64,000 nt of DNA, from contig NZ_JSXC01000002.1 of NCBI RefSeq assembly GCF_000803215.1, forward strand, positions 163,231 to 227,230, in the 5' to 3' direction. The number at the start of each line of letters is the position of its first letter. Position 1 is the stretch's first letter. Positions 20,478-28,287 of the stretch are shown piece by piece. The notes under the pieces were generated by a model that worked only from the letters and a program-made list of their open reading frames with translations, was not told the origin of the DNA and did not search any database. The position numbers and the translations under genes were made by a program. This DNA comes from Pectobacterium fontis. GTDB lineage: Bacteria; Pseudomonadota; Gammaproteobacteria; Enterobacterales; Enterobacteriaceae.

Positions 20478-20995
20478 CAGATAAACTATTTTTAATGGCC
20501 AACCAGATGAAGCTGGTCGATTGGGGGATGATTTTCCTTGGTGCTTGCGGGATAGCATCAGGCAAGCTATCTGCTTCAGAAATTAGTAGTTTTGCATGTA
20601 ATGAACTTGCAAAACCTGATGGTGTTAAAGATGTTTTATTGACAGCAATATCTGAAGTGGCTTTTTGTTCTGATATTACTGATGAGGTGATGGGTTATTT
20701 AAGATTTATATGTGATGAAGAAAATATAGATCTCAAGTTATCCAGCAGGAAATGGAGATACCTTGCACTATGTCTAACGATGCAGGAATTGCCTGATGAC
20801 TGTGTATATGGTCTTCTAAAACTGAATGAGTTTTGGCGATTATGGGGAGAGGATGCAGAAACGCCAAATATAATACAAGGTGTTGGAAATAACATATCAC
20901 CTACAGAATATTATACTGATGAACAATATAAATTAGTCATTAAGCATCATCAAGAATGGCTGAAAAAAGAAAATCAGGAACTACTAAATGATTAA
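20474..20995 (+). CDS. cdiI: Putative CdiI-type immunity protein
   Basis: A 173-residue acidic cytoplasmic protein without signal peptide or membrane segments. Its ATG overlaps the cdiA stop by 4 bp (ATGA), so the two are translationally coupled, and its AT-rich composition matches the toxin tail of cdiA. Both are standard for a toxin/immunity pair exchanged as a unit. The segment MKLVDWGMIFLGACGIASG and the helical pattern loosely recall the DUF2247 family, but I am not certain. Predicted role: bind and neutralise the CdiA C-terminal toxin delivered by sister cells. A strong terminator follows within 10 bp, so the operon ends here. Confidence 0.75.
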   Translation: MTDKLFLMANQMKLVDWGMIFLGACGIASGKLSASEISSFACNELAKPDGVKDVLLTAISEVAFCSDITDEVMGYLRFICDEENIDLKLSSRKWRYLALCLTMQELPDDCVYGLLKLNEFWRLWGEDAETPNIIQGVGNNISPTEYYTDEQYKLVIKHHQEWLKKENQELLND

Positions 20996-21001
20996 AGAGA
21001 A

Positions 21002-21030
21002 CCCGGCCCCTAAAAAGGCCGGGATTTTTG
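21002..21030 (+). terminator. Terminator of the tpsB-cdiA-cdiI operon
   Basis: Stem CCCGGCC (21002-21008) / GGCCGGG (21017-21023) followed by ATTTTTGT, placed 7 bp after the immunity gene stop. Confidence 0.8.
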
Positions 21031-21035
21031 TGCCC

Positions 21036-21745
21036 AGAAAACCCCCAGCTAGGCTGGGGGTTCAGTAAAGCTTTCAGCTTTGAGCCAGTTACAAAAACCC
21101 CTTTTGATTTGTTAAAACAGTTTGCGGTCTGGCAACTGCAAACGTTCAACAAGAAATCAAAAGGGGGTCCCAATGAGGGACGAAAAGAGCTTAGCGCACA
21201 CCCGATGGAACTGTAAATATCACATAGTTTTTGCACCGAAGTACCGAAGGCAGGTGTTCTACGGGGAAAAACGCAAAGCGATTGGCAGCATTTTAAGAAA
21301 GCTGTGCGAATGGAAAAACGTGAATATTCTGGAAGCGGAATGCTGTGTGGATCACATCCATATGCTTCTGGAAATCCCACCCAAGATGAGTGTTTCGGGA
21401 TTTATGGGGTACCTGAAGGGAAAGAGCAGCCTGATGCTTTATGAGCAGTTTGGCGATTTGAAGTTCAAATACCGTAACAGGGAGTTTTGGTGCCGAGGGT
21501 ATTACGTTGATACGGTAGGGAAAAACACGGTGAAGATACAAGAATACATAAAGCACCAACTGGAAGAGGATAAAATGGGAGGACAACTCTCGATCCCTTA
21601 TCCGGGCAGCCCGTTTACGGGCCGTAAGTAATCCATAGATGCAAGTGTCAGATCGCGATGCGCCTGTTAGGGCGCGGCAGGTAACAGAGCCTTATAGGCG
21701 CATATGAAAAACCTCCGGCTATGCCGGAGGATATTTTTTACCTTT
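21036..21745 (+). mobile_element. IS200/IS605-family insertion sequence (IS200 group)
   Basis: A single-gene element with subterminal hairpins rather than inverted repeats, as in IS200. The left hairpin CCCCCAGC / GCTGGGGG (8-bp stem, 3-nt loop) is at 21042-21060. The right hairpin CCTCCGGC / GCCGGAGG (3-nt loop) is at 21712-21730, and a smaller GCGCC hairpin lies near 21660-21675. The exact cleavage sites are not determined, so the ends are approximate. It sits between the cdi operon terminator and a SymE remnant. Confidence 0.8.
21173..21631 (+). CDS. tnpA: IS200-type Y1 transposase TnpA
   Basis: A 152-residue HUH-superfamily single-strand transposase. The metal-binding HUH motif is HIHML within CCVDHIHMLLEIPP (about residues 61-74). 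The catalytic tyrosine is expected in the GYYVDTVGKN segment (about 119-128). Length equals typical IS200 TnpA, so it appears intact. The ATG at 21173 follows an AAAGGGGG tract and starts MRDEKSLAHTRW, the usual IS200 N-terminus; longer in-frame starts fall in the left end of the element. Confidence 0.92.
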   Translation: MRDEKSLAHTRWNCKYHIVFAPKYRRQVFYGEKRKAIGSILRKLCEWKNVNILEAECCVDHIHMLLEIPPKMSVSGFMGYLKGKSSLMLYEQFGDLKFKYRNREFWCRGYYVDTVGKNTVKIQEYIKHQLEEDKMGGQLSIPYPGSPFTGRK

Positions 21746-21749
21746 ACCG

Positions 21750-21940
21750 GTCAGAACCGTAGCTCGGTCTCAATGACCAGTTTACCGCGCTCAACGGTGA
21801 CGATAACGGGCTGTCCGGTATTAAAACCGAGGTCTTCCAGCCACTTGCCGCTGAGCTTAAGCTGCGGGCTGGGCGGTTTTTACCGCCGTTGGGGCGTAAC
21901 CGACGGTGTAATGCCGTTGTGGCTCTTGAAAAGGATCATT
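21750..21940 (-). pseudogene. SymE-family toxin remnant with a frameshift
   Basis: On the minus strand the frame ending at 21750 reads KPPSPQLKLSGKWLEDLGF followed by NTGQPVIVTVERGKLVIETE, the C-terminal half of SymE-type (SOS-induced, type I toxin-antitoxin) proteins. The preceding part, with the typical YTVGY segment (HYTVGYAP), is in another frame, and an in-frame stop separates them near 21880. No good start is visible. The gene therefore looks broken, and it directly abuts the IS200 right end. Confidence 0.65.
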
Positions 21941-21945
21941 TATCC

Positions 21946-22477
21946 CAACCCTGATTGTCATTATGCGAATATTAACACTGATGTATTGTTGCATTCGGTG
22001 ATCGCATAAGTGTTCATTTTTAATTGCACGGTAATTATTGTCAAGATTCTACTTTTCTATTTTCAACGACTGAGATGGGAGAAGCAGGGCAGCAATCCGA
22101 ATACCTTTAGTTACTATGATTACTAGTGATATTATTCAGTTTTTAATTATTGTTATCGGTAAATAATTCAATCCTTTCCACCTCTTGTATTAACCATATC
22201 CTTATGGAAAAGCGTAATCTCATTTTATTTATTCAGTATTTTTAACTATATTGTTCGTTTTTTCTTCGTATGTATTTTTATTTGCTACTGTAAACTCAAC
22301 ATGAAGCCCATAATGAAATGATGGGTATATACGTTTCTATTCTGGTTTTGTTTTATCGTCGCTCCAATCCTGCGCATCGCTTATTCGCGATCCGCTGGTC
22401 ACACCGTTGCCGTTTCAGCGGCTGATATCTGTCGTTTGTCGGTACGGGTTTTTATTCATTAAGTGAAGGAAATCACA
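21946..22477. other. AT-rich intergenic region before the solute-binding protein gene
   Basis: About 530 bp without a supportable gene. It should contain the promoter for the downstream binding-protein gene. I see no clear operator or RNA. Confidence 0.4.
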
Positions 22478-23599
22478 ATGCAATTCACTGGGAAGTACCT
22501 GAAGAAAACAGTGCTGATGCTGGCTATGATGGCTGGTCTCAGCGTCGGGCAAAGTCAGGCAGCCGTTGAGCTTGAGACGCGTTCGCTGGATCAAATCTAT
22601 AAGAGCGCGTTGAGAGAAGGCGGCACGGTGACAGTTTATGCCGGTGGTGATGTGCAGTCACAGCAGGCTGGCTTCAAGCGGGCATTTGAGACGCGTTTTC
22701 CCGGCATTAAACTGAACGTGATTGTCGATTACAGCAAATACCATGATGCGCGTATCGATAATCAACTGGCGACGGATACGTTGATTCCTGACGTGGTGCA
22801 ACTGCAAACGGTGCAGAATTTTCCGCGCTGGAAGAAGGAAGGCGTGTTGCTGAATTACAAACCACGGGGCTGGGATAAAGTTTATCCAGAGTTTCGTGAT
22901 GCAGATGGTGCCTGGACTGGAGCTTACGTCATCGCATTCAGCAATCTGGTTAACACCCAGCTTTTGGATGAAAAATCCTGGCCGCGTGAAGCCAATGACT
23001 ACCTTAATCCGAATCTGAGAGGCCATTTGATTCTGGCCTATCCTAACGACGACGATGCGGTGCTGTTCTGGTACAAACTGGTTGTAGATAAATACGGCTG
23101 GGATTTTGTTAAAAAATTGCAGGAGCAGGATCCCGTCTACGTGCGTGGCACTAACGTACCCGGTGCTGAAATTGCGGCGGGAAAATATAGCGCGACCTTT
23201 ACCAGTTCCGGTGCGCTCGTTCCGGCGGCAGATTCGGTGACCCGTTTTGTTTTACCAACGTCCGATCCTTTCGTGTCCTGGGCACAGCGTGCAGCCATCT
23301 TCAAACAGGCTAAACACCCGGAAAGCGCCAAGCTGTATTTAAGCTGGCTATTGGATCCGCAAACGCAGACTCAGGTCTCACGTATGTGGTCGGTGCGTAC
23401 CGATGTCGAGCCGCCAGCGGGTTATAAGCCTATCTGGGAATATCGCAATACCCGTCCACAGGCTTTTGCTGACTTCATGTACGATCGTGCTGCGGTCGAA
23501 CGCTTCCGCGCGCAGATGAGTCTGTATGTGGGTGAAGCGAAAGGGGCACCGACACCGGGATGGCTTGGTTTACATCCGGCGGAGCCTCTGGTTAACTAA
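22478..23599 (+). CDS. Periplasmic ABC-transporter solute-binding protein (family 1 / AfuA-PotD-like), orphan
   Basis: A 373-residue exported protein. Its signal peptide spans about residues 1-28 (KKTVLMLAMMAGLSVG...SQAA). The mature protein begins with a conserved lobe-1 pattern (IYKSALREGGTVTVYAGGD) and continues as a two-lobed type 2 periplasmic binding protein (DTLIPDVVQLQT, YPNDDDAVLFWYKL, HPESAKLYLSWLLDP). Relatives bind iron, polyamines or other small ligands; the ligand cannot be assigned. No permease or ATPase gene lies beside it, so its transporter must be elsewhere or it has another role. The ATG at 22478 is preferred over an upstream GTG at 22463 because AAGGAA lies just before it and it starts at a normal signal peptide. 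Confidence 0.85.
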   Translation: MQFTGKYLKKTVLMLAMMAGLSVGQSQAAVELETRSLDQIYKSALREGGTVTVYAGGDVQSQQAGFKRAFETRFPGIKLNVIVDYSKYHDARIDNQLATDTLIPDVVQLQTVQNFPRWKKEGVLLNYKPRGWDKVYPEFRDADGAWTGAYVIAFSNLVNTQLLDEKSWPREANDYLNPNLRGHLILAYPNDDDAVLFWYKLVVDKYGWDFVKKLQEQDPVYVRGTNVPGAEIAAGKYSATFTSSGALVPAADSVTRFVLPTSDPFVSWAQRAAIFKQAKHPESAKLYLSWLLDPQTQTQVSRMWSVRTDVEPPAGYKPIWEYRNTRPQAFADFMYDRAAVERFRAQMSLYVGEAKGAPTPGWLGLHPAEPLVN

Positions 23600-23618
23600 C
23601 CGTTGAGATTATTGCATT

Positions 23619-23648
23619 AAGCCAATGGCAACTCACTGCCATTGGCTT
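23619..23648. terminator. Bidirectional hairpin between the solute-binding protein and pectate lyase genes
   Basis: A 12-bp perfect stem AAGCCAATGGCA (23619-23630) / 23637-23648 between convergent genes; no long T run. Confidence 0.6.
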
Positions 23649-23663
23649 GCTGAGGAGTAACGC

Positions 23664-25370
23664 TTACTTCTTATTGTTGGGTTTCAATGTCTCGCCAACG
23701 TTCAGTAGGAAGATCTCATTATCCCGTGTAGACACGCGAGTGGAACCATCTTCCATGCGGTAACCGCCTTCGGTGAAGCCGGCACCATTCAGGAACGGTG
23801 CAACGGATTCTGGCTTATTGCGCACCGCCGCTTCCAACGCTAGCAAAGCATAAGGTTCGATGCTGTCGATATCTGCGTATTGTCTGTTTGGCTCGGTCAT
23901 AAAGAAGCCGTTCTTATAGCGCGTGCTAATGATGTTATCGCCGACTTTTTCCGCCAGCGACAGATACTCTTTCACTTTACTCGCCTGGTACAGATCCAGC
24001 AGCGCAAACAAGGCATATGGATCGTCGTTCTTGGTGGCGAGATCCACGTTGACGTCTTTACCCGGCGCAGAACCTAACTCCCCCAGCCCCTGTGCGCGAG
24101 CGATGCCGCGAGCGACACGCCAAAGCTCAGCATCCGGCAACACGGTATAGGCACGAGCATACGAGAGCAGGAATGAATTATCCGCCGGATAAGGTTTGAG
24201 CACCGTCCCTTTTTTACCGTAGTAGCCGTCACGCGGTAGAACGTAGTTGGAGAGATCTTTGCCGTTAGCCAGCATTGGACGGAATGTGTTATCCGATTCG
24301 TTATAGCCATATTTGGCAAAGGCTTTTAGGCCATCGGTGGTCCACGTCAGCAGTTCCTTACCTTCCGCGCCTAAGTCTTTACCCAATTGAAGTTGCATGA
24401 GCGCATTTTCGGAATAGATCGTACTGGTGCGTCCTTTCAGCATCATATTGCCTTCCAACGCGGTTGGGCCGAACTCGGGGCCAAACTGACGCTGGGCGCG
24501 ATCGCCGTATTTTGAGTTTGTATCCGTATCATCCGTGGTTTCTGCACGTTTTAATGCCTGCGTGAATTGGTATACGCCCAGCCCGGTGGTTTTATCCCGT
24601 GGCAGAACATATTGTTGCGCCAGGCGTTTTGCCCATACCAACGCACCGTCTTCCTTGTTGTATTTGTACAGAAGTGACGCGGAATAGATCAGATCGTTCC
24701 CCGCATTCAGGAAGCTCAGACCTTTGGTGGCAAAGAAGGGCGGCTGTTGCTCGAATGGGCTTTGCCAGAGCGCGCCTATCTTTTGCCCATATTGTCCGTG
24801 CCGACTGGTTTCCAGAATCTTCCAATCATAAACGTGCGCATTCCAGAAACCGCGAATAAAGCGGGCTGTCGCCTCTTTATCGACGCTAAACATCAGATCG
24901 TAGTAGGGATAGGCATTTTTTAGCTCATGCACCATCTCTTTTTCGCTTGGGCCTTCTGGTTGTAGCGTCTTCAAATCGATAAAACGGTGCCCACCCCAAA
25001 TCAGCAGGCCGCTTTCATCCTGATAATGCTGGAAGTGGTATTTTACGATAGCTTCTGCACGCTGCTTATAGCTGGGATTACCACTCAGATTACTGAGCCC
25101 AACCAGCACGCGCATCAGATTTTGCTGGGCGGAGAAATTGGATAGCACGGCGAGGCGACCATCAGGAAAGATCCACTCCATTTGCTTGCCCGTCCGTGGG
25201 TCTATCCCGTCGGCAAGCAAGGGCGTCGGCGACTGACCATGATATTGGTCGCCAGCTTTCGTCAGCACATTATCAACATATTGATTAACGATGGTGAGGC
25301 GGTCTGGCGTGGCGGCACTCGCCTGTAAAGCAACCAGTCCGGCAAGGAGCGACAGCGCAAATTTTTTCAT
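23664..25370 (-). CDS. Periplasmic pectate lyase, polysaccharide lyase family 2
   Basis: A 568-residue enzyme with a clear signal peptide (MKKFALSLLAGLVALQASA-ATPDR), so it acts in the periplasm. The mature sequence has family PL2 character: QSPTPLLADGIDPRTGKQMEW near the N-terminus, LIWGGHRFIDLKT, and a helical (alpha/alpha)7-type body. PL2 enzymes cleave oligogalacturonides by Mn-dependent beta-elimination to unsaturated digalacturonate. Secreted PL2 forms are known from Pectobacterium and Yersinia (PelY type), whereas Dickeya PelW is cytoplasmic. It lies directly downstream of two porins that would admit its substrates. The ATG at 25370 is chosen over an upstream TTG because it begins the signal peptide. 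Confidence 0.88.
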   Translation of the reverse strand: MKKFALSLLAGLVALQASAATPDRLTIVNQYVDNVLTKAGDQYHGQSPTPLLADGIDPRTGKQMEWIFPDGRLAVLSNFSAQQNLMRVLVGLSNLSGNPSYKQRAEAIVKYHFQHYQDESGLLIWGGHRFIDLKTLQPEGPSEKEMVHELKNAYPYYDLMFSVDKEATARFIRGFWNAHVYDWKILETSRHGQYGQKIGALWQSPFEQQPPFFATKGLSFLNAGNDLIYSASLLYKYNKEDGALVWAKRLAQQYVLPRDKTTGLGVYQFTQALKRAETTDDTDTNSKYGDRAQRQFGPEFGPTALEGNMMLKGRTSTIYSENALMQLQLGKDLGAEGKELLTWTTDGLKAFAKYGYNESDNTFRPMLANGKDLSNYVLPRDGYYGKKGTVLKPYPADNSFLLSYARAYTVLPDAELWRVARGIARAQGLGELGSAPGKDVNVDLATKNDDPYALFALLDLYQASKVKEYLSLAEKVGDNIISTRYKNGFFMTEPNRQYADIDSIEPYALLALEAAVRNKPESVAPFLNGAGFTEGGYRMEDGSTRVSTRDNEIFLLNVGETLKPNNKK

Positions 25371-25395
25371 TTTCTCTACCTTATCACAGTAACAA

Positions 25396-25420
25396 AGGGA
25401 CTCTGAACAGAGTCCCTGAA
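25396..25420 (-). terminator. Hairpin between the kdgM-like porin and the pectate lyase gene
   Basis: Stem GGGACTCT (25398-25405) / AGAGTCCC (25410-25417) with a 4-nt loop in the 72-bp gap. The T run is short, so it may attenuate rather than end transcription into the lyase gene, or stabilise the porin mRNA. Confidence 0.45.
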
Positions 25421-25442
25421 AAGGGGATGGATGAAGCAAGGG

Positions 25443-26195
25443 TTAGAAGGTATAGGTGAAACCGACTTTTCCTTTCCCTTCGCGTGATTTCACATCGCGC
25501 CCGCTGGCGACATCTTCCACGCCAACATGCGCTGTCCAGTTGTCGTTGATGGTATAAGAGACGTCGAAATCCTGCTGATAATCGTGTTTTTTGTTGTTTT
25601 GCAGCACGTAATCCGCCTGGTAGTAGTAAGCGGTGTACGCCAGTGTGAAATTATCAAAGCCTTTATAGGCCACACCCGCTTCATAGCGGTGACGATGGGT
25701 ATCATCATCCGTACTGCTACGTTTGCTGCGGGTGATTTTTCTGAGGTCATAGCGGTATTGGGCATGGAGATCCGTCTTATCAGTGACGGCCCAGGTCAGT
25801 TTTAAACCGGGCGTATAACGTGCGCCGGAAGTCTGACTGGCACCAATATCACCCACGGTGCCTTCGCCACTGGTGCCGCCGGAATAGAAGCGCGCTTCCA
25901 GATTCGGCGTCAATGTTAACTCAGGGGTTAGGCGATAGGCGTAACCAGTATAAAAAGCATAAGAATTCGAAACGACATCATCGATGGTCAGATCTTTATT
26001 CTTATTATAAAAATTCAACTCAACACCAACATACAGGCCATTATCCATAAAATGCCGCAGCCCGATTTCATCACCGTGATAGCGGTTCATCGTTCCCCAG
26101 CTATGTTCGTAGCTGAGTTTGGTATCAGAGGCTGACGCAGAAATAGCATAAATCTGGGCAAAGAGAATACCGGCCACAAGGTAGCGTTTTTTCAT
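25443..26195 (-). CDS. Oligogalacturonate-specific porin, KdgM family (first copy)
   Basis: A 250-residue outer-membrane beta-barrel with signal peptide MKKRYLVAGILFAQIYAISASA. The mature N-terminus DTKLSYEHSW is the KdgM-type start, alternating strands such as TLAYTAYYYQADYVLQ recur, and the C-terminus ends in phenylalanine (KVGFTYTF), as required for barrel assembly. KdgM porins are 12-strand monomers that admit acidic oligogalacturonides. Placed between a second KdgM-type gene and a periplasmic pectate lyase, it fits a pectin-oligomer uptake unit. An in-frame ATG four codons upstream (26207) is an alternative start; neither has a strong Shine-Dalgarno sequence. Confidence 0.88.
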   Translation of the reverse strand: MKKRYLVAGILFAQIYAISASASDTKLSYEHSWGTMNRYHGDEIGLRHFMDNGLYVGVELNFYNKNKDLTIDDVVSNSYAFYTGYAYRLTPELTLTPNLEARFYSGGTSGEGTVGDIGASQTSGARYTPGLKLTWAVTDKTDLHAQYRYDLRKITRSKRSSTDDDTHRHRYEAGVAYKGFDNFTLAYTAYYYQADYVLQNNKKHDYQQDFDVSYTINDNWTAHVGVEDVASGRDVKSREGKGKVGFTYTF

Positions 26196-26323
26196 TATGG
26201 GCACCATTAATATTGATCGTTAATTGTGAAAACTGTGCGCTGATAGACAAAATTTATTCATAAATTTATTTTCACCAACGCCATACAAATACGGTACATT
26301 TCCTTTATAAAAACCAGTGCTTT

Positions 26324-27142
26324 TTAGAAAGCGTAGTTGAAACCGACTTTGATTTTACCTTGACGGGCTGATGATGTTTTTGATTCATTAATGTCATCAT
26401 ACTCAATATAAGGTGTTAGCTGTTTATTGAATTTATATTGTACTTTGAATTGGTGCTCATAGTCTGTTTTACCGTTATCATAGACGGCGTATTCTTTTTC
26501 TGTAAACACACCTTTACTATATTTATACGATTTCGTGGTGTTATCACCGATATAGTAGTTAAAAACATAACTCAGGCTAATATTTTCAAATCCTGAATAC
26601 GTAAACCCGGTATCTAAACGATGGCGTCCTGTATCGGAGGATGACAAATAAGATTCGCCAGCATGACCATATTTATCCGAGGTGGTAATGGTTGAATAAC
26701 GCGAGCTACGCGTAGGTTTTTTATACTCATAGCGGTAACGACCATAGACGGACCAGTCACCGTTGATCCGATAGTTATACTTCAGCCCAGGTTGATAAGA
26801 AACGCTTGAATTACCGATAGAAAACTCCATGCTGGGCGTTAACGTTGCCGCCGGGCTTAGCTTGAAATCCTTACCGATCACGATGCCGCCAGAGCCACCT
26901 TGCATATCATCATAGGCGACGTCATAGTTTTTGTTCCCACCCGCAGAAGTACTGAACTTGACTTCGTATGACCAACCATCTGTTTTTTTATGGATGAGTT
27001 TAATGGAGTCTGCATGGAGACGATCTTCAGTCTTCCAGTTATGTTCATATTGAAAAGTTGTTTTTCCATCAGTTGCTGCTTGCGTAAGGAACGGGGTGAG
27101 TCCGGCACAAACAATGAGTAGGGTACATGTAGATATTTTCAT
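26324..27142 (-). CDS. Oligogalacturonate-specific porin, KdgM family (second copy)
   Basis: A 272-residue paralogue of the neighbouring porin. It has a signal peptide (MKISTCTLLIVCAGLTPFLTQA), the KdgM-like mature start KTTFQYEHNWKTEDRLHAD and alternating amphipathic strands. Its C-terminus is KIKVGFNYAF, with the terminal phenylalanine. It differs enough from the first copy (extra loop residues around SYKYSKGVFTEKEY) to suggest different oligomer preferences. A KdgR-like operator lies about 335 bp upstream, so induction by pectin catabolites is likely. AGAGAAAGC upstream supports the ATG. It probably heads a porin-porin-lyase transcription unit. Confidence 0.87.
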   Translation of the reverse strand: MKISTCTLLIVCAGLTPFLTQAATDGKTTFQYEHNWKTEDRLHADSIKLIHKKTDGWSYEVKFSTSAGGNKNYDVAYDDMQGGSGGIVIGKDFKLSPAATLTPSMEFSIGNSSVSYQPGLKYNYRINGDWSVYGRYRYEYKKPTRSSRYSTITTSDKYGHAGESYLSSSDTGRHRLDTGFTYSGFENISLSYVFNYYIGDNTTKSYKYSKGVFTEKEYAVYDNGKTDYEHQFKVQYKFNKQLTPYIEYDDINESKTSSARQGKIKVGFNYAF

Positions 27143-27202
27143 TCTATGCTTTCTCTTTTTTTGATGAATAAATAATATTATTGGCGAGCACAGCCTCTAT
27201 CT

Positions 27203-27331
27203 TTAAAACCAGACAGTAGGTATCATTTTTTGGGGCGTAAGAATAACATCACCAGGAATGATGATGACGCCATTAATAATGTCAATACAGGTTGTTCTCC
27301 CTGGTAAATCAGATTCAATCAACGCATTCAT
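27203..27331 (-). CDS. Possible 42-residue leader peptide upstream of the second porin
   Basis: Reads MNALIESDLPGRTT then IDIINGVIIIPGDVILT and ends PTVWF. An AAGGAG sequence precedes the ATG but with only about 2 nt spacing. It lies between the KdgR-like site and the porin gene on the same strand, so it would be part of the porin mRNA leader. I recognise no family, and it may be a chance frame. Confidence 0.3.
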   Translation of the reverse strand: MNALIESDLPGRTTCIDIINGVIIIPGDVILTPQKMIPTVWF

Positions 27332-27476
27332 GGCTCCTTATATCCCGCGTAGTTTATGAACCGTTCATGCATCGTCACGGAGTCTGTTGATACATGAATG
27401 TCGATAACGCCATCCCTTTACTGGCTACGCTAATTAATCGGTAGACTTGATAATTAGGCTAGGTGGCATTATGGTG

Positions 27477-27498
27477 AAAAAGAAACGCTGTTTCATTT
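27477..27498. promoter_or_regulatory. KdgR-like operator (pectin-catabolite repressor)
   Basis: The sequence AAGAAACGCTGTTTCATT (within 27477-27498) contains the inverted repeat GAAAC-GCT-GTTTC and agrees closely with the KdgR consensus of soft-rot bacteria. It lies upstream of the minus-strand porin/lyase cluster. KdgR represses such genes until 2-keto-3-deoxygluconate accumulates. A TCACA element at about 27505-27510 might be half of a CRP site, but I do not claim a full one. Confidence 0.65.
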
Positions 27499-27810
27499 AT
27501 ATGGATCACACATTTGGTTTCTCTTTGAAATTTTCTGTAATTATTTAGTTTGATTATTGTAAGAGAAAAGGGTAAGCACAACGGAGGATGTTGTTATCAG
27601 ATTGAGGGATGTATCTCTTGAATGTTAACGACATAAACGTGAACAACAGTCAGTCGGTTTTCTGCATGATATCCGCCATACATTCGATGATATTTTAGGA
27701 AATCAGCGTTCTTATAAAATGAATAAACGACCGCATCGCATTTTACGCCACTGATCGCTTATTTCCTCGTAGACTGCGCCCATCGGGCTTTCCCGCACTA
27801 AGGTGCCGGC

Positions 27811-27987
27811 TTAGATTTCGAAACCGGGAGCGACCTCTTTTACCGGTTTTTTACATTCTTCTGGTTTAGGTTGATTCGCTGGCAAGTTTTTACAGTCTGG
27901 GGCGAAAGGATTCAACGCATCGCGATTCAGATAGAGCACAAACAGGATCAGAATGAGGAGGGGGATCAGAATACGTTTTCTTTTCAT
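27811..27987 (-). CDS. Small hydrophobic 58-residue protein
   Basis: Encodes MKRKRILIPLLILILFVLY, then a soluble part with two cysteines (APDCKNLP and EECKKPVKE), ending PGFEI. The N-terminus is a single membrane anchor or uncleaved signal preceded by basic residues, so the short tail should face the periplasm. No family is recognised. The frame is flanked by sizeable non-coding stretches, and the lysine-rich start plus hydrophobic core make a chance open frame unlikely. Confidence 0.55.
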   Translation of the reverse strand: MKRKRILIPLLILILFVLYLNRDALNPFAPDCKNLPANQPKPEECKKPVKEVAPGFEI

Positions 27988-28287
27988 GGTTATCTTTAGT
28001 CAGTTACGTTACAAGACGTGTGGAATGTTAAAAAACAGGGAAAATTCTAACGCGTTATGCGGCTGTTGTCTTTAGCCAGCCTGATTTCCACGCGAGTGAA
28101 GGTAAGAACGCGTTTTATTAGTACGCTAATGCCAGATAGTTGCGCTTCGCGGTGGTGCGACGTTGTTCCTTTTCGGGGCGTACACGGGGAAAAACTTTAT
28201 AAAAATAAATAAAAATCAATAATATAAAATATGGCATAGTTTTCGCTTTAGTGAATTCAATCTTGTATACCAGATGGGATTCACACT
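27988..28287. other. Intergenic region before the allophanate hydrolase gene
   Basis: About 300 bp between divergent genes. An AT-rich tract at about 28195-28265 probably holds the promoter for the allophanate hydrolase gene. No other element is recognised. Confidence 0.4.

Noticed and set aside
5300..20480. Exoprotein repeats as CRISPR or tandem DNA repeats
   Set aside because: The repetition is at protein level (degenerate FHA repeats in one open frame); DNA copies are diverged and without spacer structure.
21028..21216. Frame across the left end of the IS200 element
   Set aside because: It runs through the structural hairpin and overlaps the transposase start in another frame; not a real gene.
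21704..22009. 101-codon plus-strand frame over the SymE remnant
   Set aside because: It is the complement of the SymE-like minus-strand sequence, which has the recognisable protein motif.
27477..27520. Full CRP site next to the KdgR-like operator
   Set aside because: Only a TCACA half-site is visible; the other arm does not match TGTGA well enough.
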